From: Isoetes taiwanensis
Taxonomy: Eukaryota; Streptophyta; Lycopodiopsida; Isoetales; Isoetaceae
Length of the DNA stretch: 64,000 nucleotides
Direction of reading: 5' to 3'
NCBI GenBank assembly: GCA_021234155.1
Contig: JAJEKV010000045.1
Coordinates: forward strand, 6,929,105 to 6,993,104
The notes beneath the pieces are model-generated. The model saw nothing but the letters and a program-made list of their open reading frames with translations, was not told the origin of the DNA and ran no database searches. Each line of letters begins with the position of its first letter. Positions within the stretch are counted from its first letter, which is position 1. A program made the position numbers and the translations under genes. This document shows, one piece after another, positions 1 to 11,890 of the stretch.

Positions 1-79
1 TTGTTATTTTCGTTCAGTTACGTATTGCTAGATTTATTTGAATTTGTAAGTTAGACACTATTAAGTTTGATTTTTGTGA

Positions 80-1178
80 ATATATAATCGCTCTATCCTA
101 TAATACGTAGCCAACCAGCCGAAACATGGCATATTCCGTTAATACTGCCGAATCAACAAGTCAGATGGGGTCAAAAACCCCATTTCCGCGTCACCTAAGG
201 TGCATGAAAGTCAATTCAAGTCAAATGTCGCGTTATATGGACAAACAACAAACAACTAAATCGTAGCACGCCTCGGTTAAAGCACCATGCACACGCTATG
301 GAAGCAATACTTTCACGCACAAGCTGTTCCGCACAGCAGAAATTTCTATTTCACTCTGTTCCTGCTTCTTGAGCAAAGCGCGACTCCATTCCACAGATAA
401 CTAAGCACCGGTGGCGTATTAGCGCCAGAACAAACAAAATAAGCTTAACATCACGCGAACGCGGGGTGAACCCATACAAAACCTGGTCGATGCTTAGCCT
501 AAGCAAGGCAGAGAACCTAAAAATACACCTTTGTAAAGGCGAGAGAGGCGAGAACAAAACAAGGAAAATGCATGGAAGAATGAGGTTGAACCCCGCCGTT
601 AACTTCGGTACAATTTGATTAGATAAAACCGACTTTACCATCAGGTCTGGATTACATAACACCATGATGCAAAGCGAGAATAGAGGCCCGAGAACAAAAA
701 GAAGAAATTGCATGCATGCTTTTGGCTATGGTAGAAGGAAGAATCAAAATCTCCCCTTCACAAGAAGAAAAACGCTGAGATACCCTTAGCGGCTCCGGAT
801 TCTCCATGCATTGCCCATCCCGAATCCACGCAGCCTCCGAAGTAAATCCGCTACTGGCGCAGTTACCGGCTCTAAGGAGAATGCGATTTGAGAGGCGTCG
901 TTAGCCTACGAACCCTGCCGAACCAACTTTCAGCCATGCACCACGCCCTAGCATGTAAATTAGATTGCGGTTACTTTCCACAATATAGATAGAAACAAAA
1001 ATGGCCGACTCGGTTGTAAAAAGTGGGCAGCTCCAATACAACCCATTCGACCATTGCCAAACCAAACCCAAATTTGTTGAGTCGACAAAGAAATACCATT
1101 TTTTAGATACGAATACATGCCTTAACCTTGCAAAATCTTATGTTGACCCCCAACAACATTTTGGGAACCTAATTAGGT
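80..1178. mobile_element. About 1.1-kb insertion shared by units 1 and 2, with a tRNA-like (SINE-like) part
   Basis: The same segment is present in unit 2 (about 12528-13625) but missing from unit 5, where the flanks are almost contiguous near 45053-45075. It was therefore gained before units 1 and 2 separated, or lost from unit 5. In both copies one part, read on the minus strand, resembles a tRNA: about 545-715 here and, better preserved, 13030-13110. No clear terminal inverted repeat or target-site duplication was found, so the class is open. Confidence 0.45.
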
Positions 1179-2559
1179 GTCAGTGGATCTTATATTAATA
1201 GCTCCAAAGTGTGAACTTATATTGTTTGACACGTTGGTTCTATCTACATTGTTGGTTGACCTATTGATAACATGATACGTAGAGACCAGCTTTGGAATTC
1301 AAGCTCTTGATTTTCTATCTTTGTTAGGATACCCTGTGTTTTGGGACCATATTAGGCTGTTGATACTCAGCTCTTTTTTGTTAAAGTTGTAAATAGCTTG
1401 TTCATGTGCTCCATGGTCTTTAGAATGAGAGCATCGGACAAAATATAATAATAATAATATTGGCATTTTAATGCACAATATCTATACCCACATTCCTTCT
1501 ATATGAATTATGATGAATTAACTTGGTTTATTGTGATATTGCATTCCAATATTTGAAATGGCTTTTTAGGTGTATATAAATGTTAGCATTCATGTAATGT
1601 ATTATCATCTCTAAATATAATTACCACTTACGTTTGTAGTTATTGTTCATATTCCCCGTTACCTCTGAATGGTTGCAATCTTTGTTTATACAAAACAGTA
1701 ATTCTCCCGAATGGTTGCAATCTTTATTTGTAAAGCTATTCTGTATATGCTAGCTCAATCTAAATCGAAGGTATATGTGTTAAACATTTGAAAACTTAGT
1801 TCTCTTGTATAGGTGGTTTACACCTATTACTCTTAATTGGTACAAAGTTGCCCCTTTAACAATATGGGGCAGCCTCCTTTTAGTATAGAATCACAGTAGT
1901 ATCACGGCGCGGCATCTCTTTGTGCCGGGTCCAGGCAGGTTGGATTATAAGGTGAATGATAAAATGCCGTATTACTTCTATTCTTTGGTATAGAAAAAGA
2001 TGAAACCATTGCCGTGAATTAATGAAATGACAAACCCCTTTATCCTTATTAGTATCATTTTGAATAATATATAGCTAATACAAATACTTCACATTTTAGA
2101 TAATTTCTTGGAGACTAAAATATAACACACAATTGATGATCACTTATCCTTGATTTTTAAGTAGATCTTCAAAAGTCTTAAGGAGTTAGAGATCAATTAC
2201 CTAGCTCTCTCTAATGTACATACAATGAAGATAAAACGAAAGAGATGTTTACTATGAAAAAAGCACATTATATATGAACGGTAGGCACAAGTATTTATAC
2301 GAAAATGTAGAAGCGATCAATTAAAATATACTCATTCTATTGAGATAGACAAATCAACCTTGGGCGTAGATCAAACACATACAATAATTTTATAAGATAA
2401 AGATTAAGTTGTTTTGGTTCGGGACATGTTATAAGATAAGATATTACGAAAAACATTAATCTTAAAAATGAACATGACAAGCTTCATAATAATAGTGAAT
2501 CAACAGAAACTTTGGGATTGCAGCAATTGGATTATTTTCCTTCAAACAATTAATTAATC

Positions 2560-3005
2560 AGCAGGGGAAGAAATTAGGATCTTATTCTCAATTTCGAAAG
2601 AGTCCTTTTAAAATCTTTGGAAACTAGGGCACTCACTTTTTAATACACATTCTTTCACGCAAGTGTTGGGTATACACTTCATTAATGTAATCTTTGTATG
2701 GCATTGGTTATATACTTTGATAAGGTTCTTTCATGGATAAGCTACAGGTGGAATGGGGAGCAATGTCAATGGTAGGATGATAAGGCGAAGGAAGTGATAA
2801 ATACATGCGATAGCAGGTGCACCATCACCTGATGAAAAGAAACCTTTCTTATATTGTCCATTTGTTAGCTGCCTGCGGTCAAATTGACATTAATTACAGA
2901 ACTCAAGTAGGATTAGAGTTTCTGCTCCTGGCTTTACTTCAATTTGGTCACCCATGTTCGACAAATGTACCAACACAGGGTAGAATCACGCTCGGTAATA
3001 GATCT
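2560..3005 (-). pseudogene. 2OGD fragment, last exon plus start of exon 3 (unit 1)
   Basis: Minus-strand sequence matches the 3' part of the intact dioxygenase at 46240-46560. The conserved pieces are the end of the reading frame near 2640-2760, the SILHRV-region equivalent near 2820, and the exon 3 end with its GTAAGT-type splice donor near 2935. Several short insertions break the frame (for example around 2700-2830), and everything upstream of the middle of exon 3 is absent. Both iron-binding histidines are lost or out of frame, so this is a dead fragment. Confidence 0.75.
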
Positions 3006-3039
3006 TGAAAGCTAATAAATTGGCAGTTCAGTTCTTTAA

Positions 3040-3760
3040 TTAACCGATCGCCGCAAAACAACAAGCGCATCTTATATTATAATATTGCACTCTGCCGAAG
3101 TAAATTATTAGCGTTATCGAGCCATTTGAATGGCGAGATCATCTGTGGATGCATCAGAAGACTAGATTTATTACTGACTGTAACGTGATTGGTCGTAACC
3201 GATCTTAAAGAGGGAAAGGTAAATGGAAAAAGAGCTGGAAAGAGAATGTGAAAGACAAAACATGCAGGGGAAAAAAGGAAAAAGAATTAAAAGGAGGGGA
3301 AAAGTTAGGGGATAAGAAGAAGAAAAAGGCATCGACAAAGGAAAAAGAACAGGAGCACAAGGAAAAGAAATCGGCAGGAAATCATCGGCATGGGATCCTT
3401 TGAAACATCAGCGAACCCTCGGCAGGCTTTATTTTGCAGGCGAAACGCGCAGTCAGGCAGGTTTCAGCTTGCGCTTTATCGGATCGGCTATCGCGGATCA
3501 GAAATCTTTTAACGGCAAAGAATCAATCCGATCCGGCTTAAACATCGTCGCTTACCCAGCTTTGCCGAGGCGTCAGATCGAGCAGCATCGATCTCAATCC
3601 GTATCGGCGATCATCAGGATCAGGCTTTATCCAGCATCGGCAGTGTCGAACTGGCGGGATCGCGCGCATCGGCGAGTCGGCAGGCATTCAAATCGGATCG
3701 TCAAAATCAATCTCCATCGTCTTAAGGTTTTTTTAAAAGAATAAAAATCGCTTAGAGGCT
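3040..3760. other. Purine-rich tract followed by a CpG-rich patch
   Basis: About 3210-3390 is a run of A/G-rich sequence on the plus strand. About 3395-3730 is abruptly GC- and CpG-rich, with repeated TCGGC/GATC-type words. A patch of the same character occurs at 9290-9700 on the far side of the copia element, in the opposite order (CpG-rich first, then purine-rich). The open frames across it have no recognisable domain and are probably a by-product of the composition. Confidence 0.4.
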
Positions 3761-3805
3761 AAAATTTTATAGAGTACAATATAGCCATTACAATATGAGA
3801 ATTAC

Positions 3806-3971
3806 GTTGAGAAATGAACTTTCTATGATTGGGTGGATAGGTAGGGATCAAACCGGGGACCTCTTGCTTGCAAGCCAGGAGTACTCTACCGAGCTGCAGG
3901 CCTTTGATGGGCTTTAGGCACTCTCCTCCCCGAGTCATTCTTCATGTGCTTACATTACACATACTCCAACA
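3806..3971 (-). repeat. Copia 3' LTR containing a tRNA-Ala-like region
   Basis: Read on the minus strand the repeat begins TGTTGGAGTATGTG and ends near TTTCTCAACG. Inside it (about 3838-3900, minus) is a tRNA-like string: a box A-like AGCTCGGTAGAG, an anticodon-arm-like segment with TGC in the loop, and a box B-like GGTTTGATCCC. The spacing resembles tRNA-Ala, but the acceptor stem cannot be completed. The partner LTR at 8829-8980 keeps box B and loses most of box A. Confidence 0.6.
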
Positions 3972-4684
3972 TTCCAACATTCCCCCATAATGGGCACACC
4001 AGTATTCCGACCCTTCACCACAATCCATGCTCCCCTCCTCACCACCACAATCCATGCTCCCCTCCTGAGACAACTCCACACCCTTTGCCCGGTGGGCTTT
4101 CCATTGGCCAAACTTTTTGCTCATTCTCACCTACACCAGGGCTATCGGTGCTGTTACTTACCCTCTACTTGGGACCATGGCTTTCGATACCATGTTGAAA
4201 TGGTTCTAATTGCTCGCACCTTTTTCATCATGGGGTTTAGGTCTGCGACTTTGTGTCTATCAGAATCCAAGTCCTTTGTTAATTCTGGAAATCCACGCTA
4301 TGAATAAGGGGTACACGCTATTTTCACTGTCGGCGGGCTCGGAGATCACGTAGGTGTTCATTTCTTATTTTGTTCTCTCTAGGTTCACCATCATATGGTT
4401 TCAATTGACAACCATGTTAAAAATATAACGTACTTAATGCGTTAACTTCTCAGCACTCCCCATATGTTTATGTTTTAGCGTTTAACACCTTATAAGCTTT
4501 CCTTTCTATCCAATTTAAAATCACGGCTATTCCTCCCAATCTCATCCTTAATTCTTAATTTGTTTCTCTTAGAGCCTTGAAGATATCAGCCACTGCGGAT
4601 GCATGAATGTATTCTGAAATGAATGCTTCCCTTTCTACAATATTTTGATGAAATGCAAATGCAGGTTCCACATGTTTAGTTCTT

Positions 4685-4960
4685 TCATGAAAATCTTGGA
4701 TTCTTTGTTATTGACTTTATTTCTTCCATATTATCACAATGCAACTTTGTAGATGTCTTTTGCTCTTCTTCAGAATTCCTTATACTTGATCTTCTTAACC
4801 ATATGATTTCTTTTGTTGCAGAAAGTCTCTTTGCGTAGCTGCATACTACGCCTCGGCCGAAGGAACGGCCGCTAATAGCGGTTGCTTTTTGCTTTTCCGT
4901 ACAATACGCACCTAACTTTATCATGGCAAAGGCTTTGAAATTGGGCGCCTTGTCCAGCAT
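4685..4960 (-). pseudogene. Copia RNase H fragment
   Basis: The 91-residue minus-strand frame contains ATKEIIWLRR, then TSTKLHCDNMEEIKSITKN. This is the copia RNase H pattern (EATKEAIWLRRLL ... LYCDNQSAIKLAKNP) with substitutions, including CDN-Q changed to CDN-M. The preceding AEAEY-type block is unrecognisable. It is the 3'-most coding trace of the element and lies just upstream of the 3' LTR in the minus orientation, as expected for copia. It has no start or end of its own. Confidence 0.7.
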
Positions 4961-6590
4961 ACCTCCCGGTCGAGGCTCCAGTGAAACCTTTTTAAATTCA
5001 AGTGCGATGAGTTATATATCAATGGGTGATCTGCGGTTACTTGCTCAAAATTGTCTTATTATCCGGTTTTCTTAACGTCAATGTCTTTTCGGAGTTGTTT
5101 ACAAAATCTACTCATCCTTATTTACTGCACTTAGCAAAATGTCGGGATCTAGAACCATTTGCAAGAAAAACAAACAACCGATTAGCGTCTATAAGGCGCA
5201 CTCTTTCATTTCTTTACTTAATTATCACGTTTTAGGACCACATGTCACTTACAAATTTTGGCTTTGTTTTTAATAGGGTCTTAGCATACCCACAATCAAT
5301 CATGTTAAATTTCTCAATAAGCTATTGATATGTTTAGGCATATACAAGCATAACAACCCTCTTTATTCATACCACTTCCATTCCTAAAAACTTTGAGTTC
5401 AGCAAAGATTGCGTCATCTTGAATCTCTGCTTTGCGGCATATTCTTGCATTTTGTAAGAGTCAAACTAGTTCCAACCATGGTAGGTCATCCGCGTTATAG
5501 TCGCGATGATGCGTAACTTCTCCATCTTTAAACACATAAAGATTTCCAGATCCCGCTTTAAGTTTGGCCCATCCTTGTTTTCTCAGGATGCTCATCTATA
5601 CATTTTGCTACCCTTTGTCTTTGGTTGATTTGCCTCAGGACCGCGATAACTTTTTTGGGTTTCAAACATTATTTTCTCCTTCTTCAAAGCCCAGGTTGCG
5701 TGCAATAGATTTCCTCCTCTAGTTCGCGACAAAGGCAGATACATCCATGTGATGAACATGCATGGATTTGGCATTTTCTGAAGTGCTAACGACAATCTAT
5801 TTTTGATTGGTTTAACTATTGAACAAAGTCTCATCGTCATAGCCGCTTTTTCTCACGAGAATAGCCCGTGCAACTAGCGGCTTTGAACCTCCTTGTTTTC
5901 CAATGCGGTTTAGGTTTATTCTATATATCCACGCATCCAGCGATATTTTTGCCTTTGGTTTTAGTTACAACTTCAAAGGTTTATTTTCACGAAAATGATT
6001 TCATTTACGCTAACATTACTTTCCTCCATTACCTTTTATTTTGATTCCACTTGCTTCTTCAAAAGTTTGAAGTTCATCTTCTAATAAAACCAAGTACATT
6101 AAGAATTCTTCCTCCTTGTGCAAATCTCTATACACTTGGGTATCCTAACTTAGCCAGGTATTCATTGGTTTTGCATAGCTTCTTGGTGGCTTTTCTACTT
6201 AGGTTTTCTTTTCTTTCCTAGTCTTTGGTTGAATGTCCTCAGACATTTTTCGGCTTACTCCAACTTGTCGATTACTATCTGCGATCTTGCTGATTTTCCT
6301 TTATTGTTTGCTCTTACTCATCATATTCAATTTCATTGTCCTATCATTTGTCATAATCAATGCCCCTAATAGGCTGCTTGCTCTCATTCTTATCTTGATT
6401 GCTTCTAAGACCACTTACGCCATTTTGGATTTTCTATGAGAGTGGATTCTTGAGAATGTTACATCCCACCGCTTATCAAAATTTTATTTCTGTTTGAGAG
6501 CATTCTATATGCTTTGCTTTCTCACCACATCGCCAACCACTACTAAAAAGATGCAACGCCAGGCTTTCGATCATCTAATTTCTTCCTAGT

Positions 6591-6887
6591 TTACTGGCAC
6601 GGGTATGAGCGGTAACCTAGACATCCGCCAAGCTTTGAATTACGAAGAAACTTATGAGCATTTGCATTCCATAGTTCTTCGGTAATTGTCCACTTGTGCT
6701 TGTGCTTAAGGTACATTTTGTATGTATCTGACGGTTTTGGCTGACCTCCTCCAGAGATAATTGGGCAATCACATTGCTTGAGCATGTCGTGGTTGCATTC
6801 AAAATAGTCGCGATTTTTTCCTTTCGAGACCCCATTTTCTTTGGTGTATGTGCATGTTAGGCTGTCTAACAATTCCATGTGACGCAA
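6591..6887 (-). pseudogene. Copia integrase fragment
   Basis: Minus-strand reading contains YTKENGVSKGKNRDYFE followed by MLK, matching the end of the copia integrase core (YTPQQNGVAERKNRT...MLK). The QQ-to-KE change and the loss of the E-R pair of AERKNRT show decay. It lies about 1.7 kb upstream of the RNase H trace in element orientation, consistent with the integrase-RT-RNase H gene order of copia. No intact catalytic D,D,E set can be followed. Confidence 0.65.
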
Positions 6888-8828
6888 GGTTTTAAAAATC
6901 TCAGACGGATATTCTCTTCCCTACGTCGCCCAGCAAACGCACAATGGAGTCTTCCTGTTTCTCTTTCACTCTCAACAACAAACTCTTTAAATGCGTCAAG
7001 AGACCTCATTTTGCTTCTTAACAAAAACACTTACATTTTCTGTGTGTCATCAGCTTGAGAAATTCGGAAAGTACCTTTTCGATTAAGCAGGAGTACATTG
7101 GCGGGCCACATGAAGTCACAGATGATACAAGCTCTAGTATGTCCCTTCACATCTCTTTTCCCGTTTAGGAAGGAGCTTTCTTGAGTGCTTTCTAACATGC
7201 ATCCCATAACGGTTTTCTCCTACAATAACCATTACTTAACTTTCCATCAATCCTTTTTGTTTTAATCAAGCAATCTATATTCTTCAATTGGTATCATGGG
7301 GCGGCTCATGCTGTAAACCAGGCGTAGTTTCATCTACATCTACACTATTTACACAATATTCATTCTTGAACTCCAAATAGATTCCCACTTTCGATACTGA
7401 CCAAAAACTCCACTTTATTATTTCTCATAATTGTGCAAACATATTTGTCAAATGTACAAATGAAGCCAAGATCAACCAAAGCTGGCTTCTGAAACCAAAT
7501 TTTTATTATGCACGGCCGCGTAAAACATGATTTAAATCTGCTTTCCCATCCGGGTCGCCAGTTGAAGCATTCCCTTCGGTTTGAGCCTGTGCAATCTCCA
7601 TCAGGCTTTGACTCTGCTGCTGGTAGCTCCTTTTGACTTTAACATTTTACGGGCATTACTCACATATACTCTTTTACGCTCCACGGCTATCTACTTACAA
7701 AAATGATTTGGCAGGTGTCGATCCTCACTAAAATATGAGAGGTATATGGCTACGTTAGGTTTTACCTCATTTCTTCATCGAGTCCTTCTCTTCAATTAAA
7801 CTTCCATCGACAGCAATGTTTACGGTTTGCACATCCCTCTTCTACCACACACCTCTACCACCTCTTCCTCTACCACGCCCTACACTTACGTCCACTCTAC
7901 ACACGCACCTTTAGGCGAAGGACAGAAACGCTAAGAATAGTTTAACACCCTACAAGTATAGCATGTGATGATCTTGACCATTAGGACAATTAATTTTTAT
8001 ATGTCCTATTTCTCCCTATAAATAGCGGGGCTAGGTAGAAGACATCTTACCTCTTGGAAAACTCTTTCCTTTCTTAATAACAATATTTCGATTGGCCTCT
8101 TCTTCTTCTTCTTCATTCATGTAATTTTTTTTTTACGCTCAATTTGGAGTCTGGCTAATATCTAGAAGCATATTTCTCTATCTCTTTACAGCAGAGCGAA
8201 TTAAAGAGTAGACAAGGTTTTTCATGCTAGCAAACATTCTAGATATTTGTAATATTTTTTTGCATTCTGAGACAAGCCTTCACCTGCTGACCTCCAAGAT
8301 CATGCAATTAAGTCAAATTTTGCAGCGGTTAAGATCACATCCTTCTTTTATCATATTTCAACATTACGGGTTCTTTTTCAAATTTACATCTTTATTTGGG
8401 ATGAGTTTTTCTCCTCAAAGTTCTTAATCAAATATTTCCACATTTCGCGCCGGTCCAAGGTTTCTTATCTTGATCATAATATTTGGTGCCAGTTTGACAT
8501 AATTATAGCTCTAGTTTGGCTCTTTTCAATTCATAATCTTGACACTATAACGTTGAAGAACTTACCTCACGACTTTGTAATTAGAAATTTCATCATCTGC
8601 CGACCTTTGATTTCTTGTCATGCATATGTCTTGTATCGGTGACGTTCACTTAATTTCAGTATGCTCCATAATTTTCAAACACGGTACTTCTTTGATGTTC
8701 TCCTTCCATATCTGAAACCCTCTTTACCCATAAACACTTCACGAATTCAGAGATACCCTTAAACACTTCCACGAAATTCAGAGTAGCTCCAAAGCGAGTC
8801 GACATGAATTGTAGCTTCGATACCATGT

Positions 8829-8980
8829 TGAAATGAGCTTTCGATTAGATTGGATAGGTAGGGATCAAACCGGAACCTCTTGCTAAAACCAAAATTACTC
8901 TGCTTGAACTCTGGGCCCTTTTGTTGATGGGCTTCGGCCTCCTCAGCAGTCATTCTTCATGTGCCCATTACACATACTCG
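8829..8980 (-). repeat. Copia 5' LTR and adjoining primer-binding site
   Basis: This is the partner of the repeat at 3806-3971, sharing GAGTATGTGTAATG near its start, AAGAATGACT, and GGTTTGATCCCTACCTATCC near its end. On the minus strand it ends CATTTCAACA and is followed at once by TGGTATCGAAGC, a one-base variant of the common TGGTATCAGAGC primer-binding site. Confidence 0.65.
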
Positions 8981-8984
8981 ACAT

Positions 8985-9225
8985 TCAAGCAAATTCTAAA
9001 CACAATAAGCCTACAATTCTAACCCTAAACCTAAATTCTAAACGTAATCCTAAATTCTCAACGCATTCTAACCCTAAAACCCTAAGTGCTTGCACAATGT
9101 AAAGCTAAACATTCCAACCTAGAATTTAAACATTCTAACCTAAACCTATAAACATTCCTAACCCATGAAACCTTAATTCTAAACATTCCAAACCTTAAGC
9201 CTAAATGTACATAAAAATTAGGGGC
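8985..9225. repeat. Degenerate telomere-like repeat tract
   Basis: The plus strand carries many copies of CCCTAAA-, CCTAAA- and ATTCTAAAC-like words with irregular spacing (for example AACCCTAAAACCCTAAG near 9072). This fits a decayed interstitial telomere-type repeat or a related low-complexity tract. It sits directly outside the copia 5' LTR. Confidence 0.6.
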
Positions 9226-9289
9226 AATTTTTTTTTTTTTTGGCTATCCCATTCCATAAATTATAGAGGGCTGATGCTTGATTTTTATA

Positions 9290-9700
9290 AGAAGATTTTT
9301 ATGTGAATAAAAGCGGTTTTTAACCACCTTGAGAAACGGAACCTCGCCGGAATCGAGCGAATATCGAGCAAAATCGGCACGCCTCGCTTCAAACATCGGC
9401 GGCGCCGATCGGCACGCGATCAGAATCGGCCGAGCGACATCCAGAACCTCGGCAATCCGGCAAAGTCGAGCAGGCGCATCGGCATCGGATCGCTTCCGGC
9501 AGGTCGAACTTTGCATCCGGCAAAATCCAGAATCGACAAAAGCCCGGATCCGTCAAAGGCGCTTGGAAAGGGATGGGGAAACAAAAGGAAACATGTGGGG
9601 AAAAGGCAGGAAAAAAAGAAAAAGAAAAAAAAAAGAGTAGGAAAATAAGAAAAATGAAATGTGGATGAAGCGAAAAGGAAAGGGATAGGAGACTCCTTTG
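9290..9700. other. CpG-rich patch followed by a purine-rich tract
   Basis: About 9330-9560 is rich in CG, TCGGC and CGGAAT words. About 9570-9690 is A/G-rich on the plus strand. Its makeup mirrors 3210-3730 on the other side of the copia element. Overlapping open frames of about 100 codons occur on both strands but carry no domain and look like composition artefacts. Confidence 0.4.
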
Positions 9701-9739
9701 CATCTAAAGCATTCTGAACTCTCAACTTATGCCGACAAC

Positions 9740-11450
9740 GAGCCTGCAGTAGTCTTCTTTAAGCTCTAACGAGATTTATATAGGCTTCTTCAAATCATAC
9801 TTTCCTTGAGCGGCGACTCAACTTGATATGAACGGTCTTGTCTATAAAATCATATTGAACTTGTACCGTTGCTCGCGCAACATTTGTATGTTGAAAGCCT
9901 TATTTTGCTTCTTCATCGGTAAGTCCACAATAGCTGCAATGAAGAATTGTATTTCTCTTTGTCGATTAGTCTTCTTGCCTTGAAGCTATAGTTTCCTCAA
10001 AAATATATCGTTAATAATACTTGTCGGGCATTTTCTCTATAAACAATGAGTTTGTGGTCGCGTTCTATTCCTGGCCACCACAATGGGGGCCGTAATGGCG
10101 TTAGGGTTGCTTCTAATTACGTCTTCGGGTTCCTCAGTGATGCATAAATTTTCCGAACCTTAAGTGGCATTTCTCCCACTTCATTCTTTGAAGTGACTTC
10201 ATATAAGTCCTTGAAGCAGATAAGTAACTCCTTGCATAAGCATGACCCGATTTATCTCTTCCATTCTTTCGCCATTTTGTCCACCTTCTTTTATTTACCA
10301 CACACGGTGCTTTGCCTAATTACCTTTTGGTGTTTTATATAGCACGAGGTTTACGCCACCCAACCAATTCCATTGTCTTCTTCTTTAGCCGGTTCCCTTA
10401 GCAGCGATGACACCTCTTCTTCAGTTTTCTTGTTCTTGATGGACTCGCCCGAACTTTTGTCATTTTGAAGAACTACCTTCCTCGATCCAACACCACCTCA
10501 CACTCTAATTCCTTTGCAGCCAGGCAGAAGTCTTCACTTTGACTCTTTTCGAATCACAATTAGGCAGCTTTCCTTGTGATAGTGAGCCATGTACTTGTTA
10601 CCGGGGCGGTACGCACCTGAACTTATTTTGAAATAGGCTTCTTCACGAACAATGAAACCTTGTGGCGTTTTAGGGAGATCCCTTCCACCTTATTCCGGAC
10701 TAGATTGACGGTCTTGAAGCGTCCTCTCACATTGGCCAAATCAAACTAAACTGCGGCATATCTTATTTCGAGGAACCTGCTTGGGGACAATACAGAACAT
10801 TATGGTGTTGTACTTTCATGTGCCCTTGTCCGCGAATCGAGTTTGTGTCGCGGTATAAATAATAGGCTGGGTGTGATTGTCCCAATGTTCTTACGTAGAT
10901 TATTGGCTTTTTGTAATCTTGATGGTTACCCTAGGTAGATTTACGGCTTCCACCTTGCACAATGAAGAATTGTTATTAGATGCACCAAAGGGAGGACTAA
11001 ACTTAGAAGAAATATATGGCTGGCCCCTCAAAGGTAGTTGGTGTTATTTCTTGTTTTCCACGATAATAATAGCTGCGGGCGACCGTTGATAAAGGCCGGA
11101 AAATTGATGTAGCATTGCTTGACCAGCACACAACCATTACTACGTTTTGGTTTACACATTGTGGGAAGGTGACGAATTTAAACCGCGACCATAGCGGCTT
11201 GGTAGCCATAGCCGATACATCGCCGCGCCAGTGGTGGGAACTCAAGCGACCACCGGAAGCCGCTAGCCGAGCTTACACGGTTTCGTTTCAAACTTGAGAA
11301 ATCAGGTAGAGATGGCCGAACACACAAACCTAAACTTCAAGCCATAGCCTACACGAACTTCTGGATTGTGGCATAGCCATATCTTGGCCAGAAAAGAATC
11401 AAAGATTTCTCTCCTTACCTTGACGTGAAATGGTCGAGGGAGTCGTCGAT
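9740..11450 (-). pseudogene. Diverged copy of the unidentified spliced locus at 42045-43400
   Basis: By eye the segment runs collinear with 42380-44230. Shared stretches include CCATTGTCTTCTTCTTT near 10374 and 43030, the (A/T)TAGGCTTCTTC words near 9780 and 42470, and GAACAATGAAACCTTGTG near 10650 and 43336. Frames are shattered by frequent indels, so no protein can be read. The function of the family is unknown; see the better copy. Confidence 0.55.
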
Positions 11451-11699
11451 TCCGGACGGTGGATACTACAACGACGGTTGGCATTCCCGGTTTGCCCAGC
11501 GTCGCCACACTTTATCATCATTACCTCTTCCATTCCACATTACAAAATGTTTTAGGCTTTGTGGTAAAAAAAAACTCACTCTCTTGCTACCTGCCGGTCG
11601 ACTCCCTCTCTCTTCCGTTCCACATTACAAGAAATGTTTTAGAGCTTTTGTGAGTAAAAGACACACTTGTACATTACGACACCTAAAGAACAGAAAGAG

Positions 11700-11890
11700 A
11701 CAAACAACATTCCACACAAAAACCAAAGTGTATTCACGAGAATACACTTTGATAATATCTTCAAATGTTATGCTCGAAATACCACTGTCTGCTGAACAAA
11801 GAAACCAAAGTGTATTTCGAGATACACTTTAACTTCCTGTTAACTTAGAAGTATAATGCAGACCTGCGCGTCAAGTGTATTTTGGAAATG
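11700..11890. repeat. Imperfect GTATTC/GAATAC palindromes
   Basis: Three short palindromic or half-palindromic units occur here: GTGTATTCACGAGAATACAC at about 11728, GTGTATTTCGAGATACAC at about 11808, and a half unit at about 11874. The same family is denser at 40585-41160 and 44270-44450. Each unit can fold into a 7-9 bp hairpin. Confidence 0.55.

Larger units (their letters stand above)
1..3005. repeat. Truncated copy of the 2OGD-NFD4 duplicated unit (unit 1)
   Basis: This stretch aligns collinearly by eye with 12430-15100 and 44930-46600. Shared landmarks are the TTAGACACTTATTAAGTTTG-like opening, the AAGATAAGATATT stretches near 2440 and 46030, and the 2OGD last exon near 2650. It stops matching at about 3005, inside what would be 2OGD exon 3, so the unit is cut off there. 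Apart from the dioxygenase remnant there is no credible coding sequence. Small indels relative to the other copies are frequent. Confidence 0.75.
3806..8980 (-). mobile_element. Degraded Ty1/copia-type LTR retrotransposon
   Basis: Two direct repeats of about 150-165 bp (3806-3971 and 8829-8980) bound an internal region whose minus-strand frames contain decayed copia signatures in copia order: an integrase remnant near 6591-6887, then an RNase H remnant near 4685-4960. At the inner edge of the high-coordinate repeat the minus strand reads CATTTCAACA followed by TGGTATCGAAGC, which is the classic plant copia LTR end plus a primer-binding site complementary to initiator tRNA-Met. The LTR starts TGT(T)-GAGTATGTG, also typical. 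Many stops and frameshifts show it is long dead. A second PBS-like junction at 4185-4202 suggests a nested or rearranged copy. No target-site duplication was confirmed. Confidence 0.75.

Noticed and set aside
3400-3744. 114-codon plus-strand frame in CpG-rich DNA
   Set aside because: Arg/Ser-biased product with no motif, explained by local base composition; no conserved copy.
3830-3905. Possible tRNA-Ala gene on the minus strand
   Set aside because: The anticodon arm and box B look good but the acceptor stem is absent and the sequence is repeated in both copia LTRs.
9329-9725. Overlapping open frames of about 100 codons on both strands
   Set aside because: They are mutually overlapping, low-complexity (Phe/Ser- or Lys/Arg-rich) and sit in the CpG-rich and purine-rich tract.
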